DNA of 9,867 bases. It comes from Geoglobus sp. GTDB lineage: Archaea; Halobacteriota; Archaeoglobi; Archaeoglobales; Archaeoglobaceae. The position numbers and the translations under genes were made by a program. The stretch covers positions 1 to 9,867 of the forward strand of contig WAJY01000117.1 in assembly GCA_015523645.1 (NCBI GenBank), written 5' to 3'. Below, one piece after another: positions 5,600-9,867 of this stretch (the stretch's first letter is position 1; every line of letters starts with the position of its first letter). The notes under the pieces are model-generated. The model saw nothing but the letters and a program-made list of their open reading frames with translations. It did not search any database and was not told the origin of the DNA.

Positions 5600-5886
5600 A
5601 GGTTAAGCTTTATATCGGTGCCAGCAGTCCCGCAATGACCTCGGAGATGAAAACCGGGGACTGGGGGACAGAGTGGGCATTTGTCGATGAGGAAAAATGC
5701 ATTGGGTGTGGGCAGTGCGTCACTTTTTGCCCAGAACCATGCATAGAGCTTGTTGAGAAAGAGGGAAGAAAGGTAGCTGTGATAGATCATGACTACTGCA
5801 AGGGTTGCTGGATGTGCTATACTGTATGCCCGGTAGATGCAATTAGGATGGAGACGAAGGAAATTTACAAATTAGAGGTGTGCTGA
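5593..5886 (+). CDS. porD: 2-oxoacid:ferredoxin oxidoreductase, delta (ferredoxin-like) subunit
   Basis: Small iron-sulfur subunit (97 aa from the ATG at 5593) that carries electrons from the catalytic cluster towards external ferredoxin. Two classical [4Fe-4S] motifs are visible: C36-x2-C39-x2-C42-x3-C46-P and C69-x2-C72-x2-C75-x3-C79-P, with an extra Cys50 after the first. The preceding TGDW (21-24) and FVDEEKC match the PorD family, although the usual WR..RP stretch is altered here to WGTEWAF. ATG at 5587 (two residues longer) and GTG at 5596 are possible starts; the ribosome site favours 5593. It overlaps porG by 7 nt and ends one base before porA, so translation is probably coupled. Confidence 0.92.
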   Translation: MVKVKLYIGASSPAMTSEMKTGDWGTEWAFVDEEKCIGCGQCVTFCPEPCIELVEKEGRKVAVIDHDYCKGCWMCYTVCPVDAIRMETKEIYKLEVC

Positions 5887-5887
5887 A

Positions 5888-7063
5888 ATGATAAAGGTAG
5901 TTAGAGGTTTCTACGCAATAGCCGAGGCTGTTAGGCTCTCCAGACCAAATGTTATTGCAGCATATCCAATAACTCCCCAAACAGAGATCGTTGAGAATCT
6001 GGCTGAGATGTATGCAAACGGAGAGCTGGGAGATGCAGAATACGTTACCGCAGAGTCCGAATTCGGTGCAGCCTCAATGATTCTTGGTGCTTCTGCAGCA
6101 GGAGCAAGAGCTTTCACAGCCACTAGCTCTCAGGGACTGCTTTTAATGACTGAAGTCCTTTACAACGCTGCTGGAATGAGACTTCCGATAGTTCTAGTTG
6201 TTGCAAACAGAGCTGTTTCAGCACCGCTAAGCATTTGGAATGACATCCAAGACAGCATATCGATCAGAGACGCGGGAATAATACAGCTTTATGTTGAGAG
6301 CAATCAGGAAGCCCATGACATGATTCCACTAGCCTTTAAGGTTGCCGAAAACAAGGATGTTCTCCTCCCATTCATGATATGTGTTGATGGTTTCAAGCTA
6401 ACTCATGCTTACGAGCCTGTAGATCTGCTTGATCAAGAGACTGTGGACAAATTCCTTCCACCATACAATCCTGTCGTTAAGCTTGATGTAAACAATCCTG
6501 TTGCTATGGGTTGCTATGCACCGCCCCCCTATTACATGGAGTTCAGGGCAGCAATGGAATTCGCAATGGATAGGGCAAGAGATGTCATGCTCAAGGAATT
6601 TGAAGAGTGGTACAAGCTCACAAAAAGAAACTGGGGAGGACACGTGGTTGCAGATTATTGCGAGGATGCCGAGATTGTTGTTGTCACCATGGGCTCAATA
6701 GTTTCCTTGATAAGAGGTGTTATAAACCAGATGAGAAAGGATGGAATGAAGGTAGGATTGCTAAAAATAAGAACATACAGACCGTTTCCAAGTGATGAGG
6801 TTAGGGATGCTCTGAAAAATGCAGATAAGGTAATTGTTATTGACAGAGCATTATCAATTGGAGCGGAACCTCCTCTTTCAGCGGATGTAAAATCAGCAGT
6901 TCTTGGAAATGACTTAGAATTTCACTCAGTTATAGCTGGGCTGGGAGGAAGGGATGTGCCTAGAGAACTTGTTGAAAAGATAATAAGGGATGTTGCAGAG
7001 GGGAGAGCAAAGCCTGGAAAGAGGTTTGAAGGTCTTAACGAGTTTGAAGAGGTGATACCATGA
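5888..7063 (+). CDS. porA: 2-oxoacid (probably pyruvate):ferredoxin oxidoreductase, alpha subunit
   Basis: Alpha subunit (391 aa, normal length for a separate PorA). It supplies the pyrimidine-side domain of the TPP site and much of the substrate pocket. Signatures seen: AAYPITPQTEIVE (24-36), TAESEFGAASM (54-64), ATSSQGLLLMTEVLYNAAG (78-96), VANRAVSAPLSIWNDIQD (105-122) and RDAG (127-130), with SNQEAHD (138-144). The later part (about 255-345) is the transketolase C-terminal-like domain with KIRTYRPFP. ANRAVSAP and the nearby INWD-like segment resemble archaeal pyruvate enzymes, but substrate specificity cannot be fixed from sequence alone. Where I recall many relatives having RDTGWIQ, this protein has RDAGIIQ. 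It has a GAGGTG site 7 nt before the ATG and shares an ATGA overlap with porB. Confidence 0.93.
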   Translation: MIKVVRGFYAIAEAVRLSRPNVIAAYPITPQTEIVENLAEMYANGELGDAEYVTAESEFGAASMILGASAAGARAFTATSSQGLLLMTEVLYNAAGMRLPIVLVVANRAVSAPLSIWNDIQDSISIRDAGIIQLYVESNQEAHDMIPLAFKVAENKDVLLPFMICVDGFKLTHAYEPVDLLDQETVDKFLPPYNPVVKLDVNNPVAMGCYAPPPYYMEFRAAMEFAMDRARDVMLKEFEEWYKLTKRNWGGHVVADYCEDAEIVVVTMGSIVSLIRGVINQMRKDGMKVGLLKIRTYRPFPSDEVRDALKNADKVIVIDRALSIGAEPPLSADVKSAVLGNDLEFHSVIAGLGGRDVPRELVEKIIRDVAEGRAKPGKRFEGLNEFEEVIP

Positions 7064-7935
7064 GTCTTTTTGGCCCAGGACATGGAGCTTGTCCAGGATG
7101 CGGCTTCCCCATTGCTGTGAGAGAGGCGTTAGATGCACTGGATGGAAAGGTTATCGCCGTGAATGCAACGGGCTGTCTTGAAATAGTAAGCTCGATGTAT
7201 GGAAGAAATACCTGGGGCGTTCCATATATACATTCGATTTTTGAGAATTCCGCAGCTGTAGCTGCTGGAATAGAGGTGGCTTTGAAGGCTTTGAAGAGAG
7301 AGAATGAAGCTCATGTTGTTGTCTTTGCCGGAGATGGTGCTACATTCGACATTGGAATAGGGACACTCTCAGGAATGATGGACAGGAATCACAATGTCAT
7401 ATACATATGCTACGACAACGAGGCATATCAGAACACCGGGAACCAGCAGAGCATGGCAACACCCATGGGAGCTGCAACAACAACAACTCCTGTAGGCAAA
7501 AACATGCCTGGAAAGATGGGAAGAAAGAAAGACATGGTTGAGATAGCAGTTGCCCATGGTATACCTTACGCAGCATCTGCAAGCATCGCATATCCAAAAG
7601 ACTTTAACAGAAAGGTGAAGAGAGCTTCAGAGATCAAAGGTTCCAAGTACATCCAAGTCCACTGCCCCTGCGTTACAGGATGGGGGATAGATGGAAAGCT
7701 TACGGTTGAGGTTGCAAAGCTTGCAGTTGAGACAGGCTTGTACCCCCTGGTTGAATATGAGAATGGAAAGCTTGTAAGAGTAAGAAAGCTTAAGAAAAGA
7801 AAAAGCGTTGAGGAATATCTGAAAATCCAGAGGAGGTTCAGGCATCTTTTCAAGCATCCAATGGGAAAGGACGTATTGGAGGAACTTCAGAGAATTGCAG
7901 ATGAAAATGCAAGGAAGTATGGACTTGATGCATGA
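7060..7935 (+). CDS. porB: 2-oxoacid (probably pyruvate):ferredoxin oxidoreductase, beta subunit (TPP-binding)
   Basis: Beta subunit (291 aa) that binds thiamine diphosphate and the cluster next to it. The TPP/Mg motif runs from GDGATFDIG (91-99, Asp92) to YDNEAYQNTG (118-127, Asn120). Cluster ligands are expected at Cys11 and Cys14 (CPGCG), Cys39 (ATGCLEI) and Cys204 (HCPCVTGW); Cys202 is an additional cysteine beside the last. GNQQSMATPMGAATTTTP (127-144) is characteristic of PorB. The ATG at 7060 overlaps the porA stop by four bases and follows GAGGTGAT. It completes the gamma-delta-alpha-beta set, so the enzyme should be functional. Confidence 0.95.
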   Translation: MSLFGPGHGACPGCGFPIAVREALDALDGKVIAVNATGCLEIVSSMYGRNTWGVPYIHSIFENSAAVAAGIEVALKALKRENEAHVVVFAGDGATFDIGIGTLSGMMDRNHNVIYICYDNEAYQNTGNQQSMATPMGAATTTTPVGKNMPGKMGRKKDMVEIAVAHGIPYAASASIAYPKDFNRKVKRASEIKGSKYIQVHCPCVTGWGIDGKLTVEVAKLAVETGLYPLVEYENGKLVRVRKLKKRKSVEEYLKIQRRFRHLFKHPMGKDVLEELQRIADENARKYGLDA

Positions 7936-7950
7936 TCTTTTCGCCTCATC

Positions 7951-8718
7951 ATGACACCAAGGGAAGCACTCGAACTCTCAAAGAATGTTTCTGAGGAGAT
8001 AGAAAGGGCTGTAAAAAAAATTGTGGGTAAGGATGAGGCTGGCATTACCGTCGGAATCGGTAAGGATGGGACTCCAACAAAAAAGATAGACAGGATTGCT
8101 GAAGAAATTGCAATCAGAATTCTTAGAGAGCATGATTTGAGGATAGTGAGTGAGGAGTCAGGGGTTGTTGGAGATGGAGATGTTTGGGTTGCTCTCGACC
8201 CAATAGACGGGACGTTCAATGCCACAAGGGGTTTCCCTTTCTATGGTGTCTCTCTCTGCTTTTCAAGATCTCAAATGCTCAGGGATACTTTTTTGGGCTA
8301 TGTGAAGAACCTTGCAACAGGTGATGAATACTATACTGACAGAAAAGCCTACAAAAACGGGAGAAAAATAGCGGTTAGAGATGTTGATGATGTGGAATGC
8401 AATGCAATATTTTACTACCCTTACAAGAGATACCCATTCAGAAGGATCAGAATTCTTGGGAGTGCCAGTTTGGAGATATGCTTGGTCGCAGAAGGATCCT
8501 TTGACTGCTTTATTGATGTGAGGAAAGGGAAAGATGGGAGAGGTTTTCTGAGGGTTTATGATGTTTCAGCCTCTATTTATATAGCTAAAAATGCCGGAGC
8601 GGTGATTTCAAGCTTGGACGGTGATGACATTTGGGAAAAAAAGATTTCCATGGAGGAGAGATTCAGATTGCTTATATCTGGGAGAAAAATACATGAAAAG
8701 TTAATGGGGTTGGTATGA
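7951..8718 (+). CDS. suhB: Inositol-monophosphatase/fructose-1,6-bisphosphatase family phosphatase
   Basis: A 255-residue Mg-dependent sugar-phosphate phosphatase of the archaeal dual IMPase/FBPase (class IV FBPase) family. Metal and catalytic motifs are intact: Asp47 in KKIDRIAEE, Glu68/Glu69 in VSEESG, Asp83 and Asp86 in LDPIDGT, and Asp204 in YDVSAS where WDVAA is more usual; GSASLEICLVAEG (170-182) fits the family. Candidate substrates are inositol-1-phosphate (for di-myo-inositol phosphate in hyperthermophiles), fructose-1,6-bisphosphate (gluconeogenesis) and NADP. Its four-base overlap with NAD kinase recalls the methanogen protein in which these two domains are fused and the phosphatase part acts on NADP, so an NADP phosphatase role is plausible. 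It starts 15 nt after porB with no recognisable ribosome site; a stop codon in frame at 7933 excludes a longer form. Confidence 0.9.
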   Translation: MTPREALELSKNVSEEIERAVKKIVGKDEAGITVGIGKDGTPTKKIDRIAEEIAIRILREHDLRIVSEESGVVGDGDVWVALDPIDGTFNATRGFPFYGVSLCFSRSQMLRDTFLGYVKNLATGDEYYTDRKAYKNGRKIAVRDVDDVECNAIFYYPYKRYPFRRIRILGSASLEICLVAEGSFDCFIDVRKGKDGRGFLRVYDVSASIYIAKNAGAVISSLDGDDIWEKKISMEERFRLLISGRKIHEKLMGLV

Positions 8719-9491
8719 AGGTTGGAGTGGTTTACAAGCTTGAATCATCAAAGCTTGCAGAAGAAGTTGAAAGATTTCTAAATGCCAGGGAGATTGAAGT
8801 TGAGCTCCATCACATTCCCACTCCTTCCCTTGAGAAGTGCGATATAATCGTCACAATTGGAGGAGATGGAACAATACTCAGAACCTTGCAGGAGCTGAAA
8901 GATCCACCACCTGTATTTGGAATAAACACAGGAAAGATAGGGATTCTCACACATTCAAATCCTGAAAACTTCAGAGAATGGCTGGAAAAAGCAGTGTCAG
9001 GAGAGCTGGAGATTGAAGAATTCATGAGAATTCAGGGTGAAAGCAAGAATGATGAGCTTGTTGCGCTAAATGAGATAGCAATTCTTTCAGTCTCTCAAGC
9101 AAGGCTGATTGAGTTTGAGGTTCATGCAGATGGAAACATGATAGACAAGCTTAGAGCTGATGGGGCAATAATATCAACACCCCTTGGATCAACAGCATAT
9201 TCACTTTCTGCAGGCGGACCGATCATAGATCCCTATCAAGATGTGATCTGCTTCACACCAATCTCTCCCTTCAGGATTGGCTTCAGACCCTGGGTTTTTT
9301 CTGGGAACAGGAGAATAAGATTCAGACTTCTCCCTCTGAGAGATGCTGTAGCAATAGCAGATGGATACAAAGCAATTGAGCTATCTGCCGGGGATGAGAT
9401 TGTAGCAAGAAAATCAGACTATCCTGCGAGATTTTTCAAAATAGAAAAAAGAATTGAGAGAATCTCGGAGAAAATAAAGGTGCTGAGATGA
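8715..9491 (+). CDS. nadK: NAD kinase (ATP or polyphosphate-dependent NAD+ phosphorylation)
   Basis: A 258-residue cytoplasmic kinase making NADP+ from NAD+. The family motifs are all present: VTIGGDGTILRTL (46-58) with catalytic Asp51, NTGKIGIL (71-78), LNEIAIL (118-124) with Asn119-Glu120, and the signature DGAIISTPLGSTAY (149-162) running into SLSAGGPI (163-170). The length is typical of archaeal NAD kinases. The start at 8715 overlaps the suhB stop and the stop overlaps the aroE start, each as ATGA, so the three genes are translationally coupled. The arrangement places NADP(H) production next to a probable NADP-consuming enzyme (AroE) and a possible NADP phosphatase. Confidence 0.95.
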   Translation: MKVGVVYKLESSKLAEEVERFLNAREIEVELHHIPTPSLEKCDIIVTIGGDGTILRTLQELKDPPPVFGINTGKIGILTHSNPENFREWLEKAVSGELEIEEFMRIQGESKNDELVALNEIAILSVSQARLIEFEVHADGNMIDKLRADGAIISTPLGSTAYSLSAGGPIIDPYQDVICFTPISPFRIGFRPWVFSGNRRIRFRLLPLRDAVAIADGYKAIELSAGDEIVARKSDYPARFFKIEKRIERISEKIKVLR

Positions 9492-9867
9492 TTGAGATAT
9501 TTGGTGTGATCGGCTATCCTTTAAAGCATTCTCTCTCTCCTGTTATGCACAATGCAGCTTTCAGAAAGATCAACTACAACGGCGTTTATCTGCTATTTGA
9601 GGTGAGGAGAGAGGAACTGAGATCAGCAATAGCTGGGGCTAAGGCACTGAACATTAAAGGACTAAACGTTACCATACCATACAAGGAAGAGATTGCAGAG
9701 CTTTTTAAGCCAGACAAAACAGTTCAGGAAATAGGGGCTTGCAATACGGTATTGATTGAGAAAGGGGAATGCTACAACACAGATGTATACGGAATAGTTC
9801 AGTCTTTGAAGGAATCTGGAATAGGAACATCTGGGATGAAGGTTGTTGTAATTGGAGCAGGAGGGGC
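9488..9867 (+). CDS. aroE: Shikimate dehydrogenase (partial, 3' end outside window)
   Basis: The first 126 codons of AroE, which reduces 3-dehydroshikimate to shikimate with NADPH in aromatic amino acid synthesis. The substrate domain is complete: GVIGYPLKHSLSPVMHN (6-22) with the Ser pair that holds the carboxylate, GLNVTIPYKE (58-67) with catalytic Lys66, GACNTV (83-88) and NTD with Asp99. The fragment ends at the beginning of the nucleotide-binding glycine loop, VVVIGAGG (119-126). The ATG at 9488 overlaps the NAD kinase stop as ATGA. The rest lies beyond the right edge, so integrity cannot be judged, but nothing is broken in the visible part. Confidence 0.95.
   Translation, partial: MIEIFGVIGYPLKHSLSPVMHNAAFRKINYNGVYLLFEVRREELRSAIAGAKALNIKGLNVTIPYKEEIAELFKPDKTVQEIGACNTVLIEKGECYNTDVYGIVQSLKESGIGTSGMKVVVIGAGG

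Noticed and set aside
5326..5790. Minus-strand 154-codon frame across the porG/porD junction
   Set aside because: It is antisense to two well-supported genes and shows no family signature.
1..9867. CRISPR arrays, insertion sequences, tRNA or rRNA genes, integrase sites
   Set aside because: I saw no regularly spaced repeats, transposase motifs, cloverleaf-like segments or terminal inverted repeats; almost all of the window is coding.

Overview
The window reads as chromosomal DNA of a thermophilic euryarchaeon, most likely a member of the Archaeoglobales (Archaeoglobus, Ferroglobus or Geoglobus type). I infer this from several things seen together. Arginine is coded almost entirely by AGA/AGG and ATA isoleucine is common. 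Shine-Dalgarno sites are of the GGTGAT/GAGGTG type, and TATA-like boxes sit upstream of the operon heads. The gene set combines a four-subunit 2-oxoacid:ferredoxin oxidoreductase, an ETF/FixCX/acyl-CoA dehydrogenase module, and an adjacent archaeal IMPase/FBPase and NAD kinase pair. The genus is inferred from gene content and was not tested by a search. Genes are tightly packed and intact, and I see no mobile element, CRISPR array, tRNA or rRNA.

Layout. Two divergent operons leave a 260-bp intergenic region (4767-5026). Leftward on the minus strand run fixC/etfC (3519-4766), fixX/etfX (3248-3517), an acyl-CoA dehydrogenase (1979-3238), etfB (1212-1961) and etfA (337-1212). They are followed by the 5' part of a lipoprotein of the branched-chain amino acid (LivJ-like) substrate-binding family (1-280, running off the window). 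Rightward on the plus strand run porG, porD, porA and porB (5027-7935), an inositol-monophosphatase/fructose-1,6-bisphosphatase family gene (7951-8718), NAD kinase (8715-9491) and the 5' part of shikimate dehydrogenase aroE (9488 to the window end). Gaps in the two operons are 17 nt or less and many junctions are ATGA or TGATG overlaps, so each arm is probably one transcript. The lipoprotein gene may have its own promoter.

How the genes work together. The left arm is an acyl-CoA oxidation electron pathway. The dehydrogenase would reduce EtfAB, and EtfAB passes electrons through the FixC flavoprotein and the eight-cysteine FixX ferredoxin to quinone. The same EtfABCX set in other thermophiles is an electron-bifurcating complex (NADH to quinone plus ferredoxin), so either mode is possible. 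The right arm interconverts a 2-oxoacid (most likely pyruvate) and its acyl-CoA with ferredoxin as carrier. Downstream genes control the NAD(H)/NADP(H) ratio (NAD kinase, possible NADP phosphatase/FBPase) and use NADPH (AroE). The shared divergent control region holds two TATA-like promoters, a 15-bp-period repeat and short palindromes, which are candidate operators.

I found no wholly unknown gene system. The observations most worth checking are the dual-cluster EtfCX/ETF module with an embedded dehydrogenase, the repeats in the divergent promoter, the altered QTG motif in EtfA, and the odd start region of porG.
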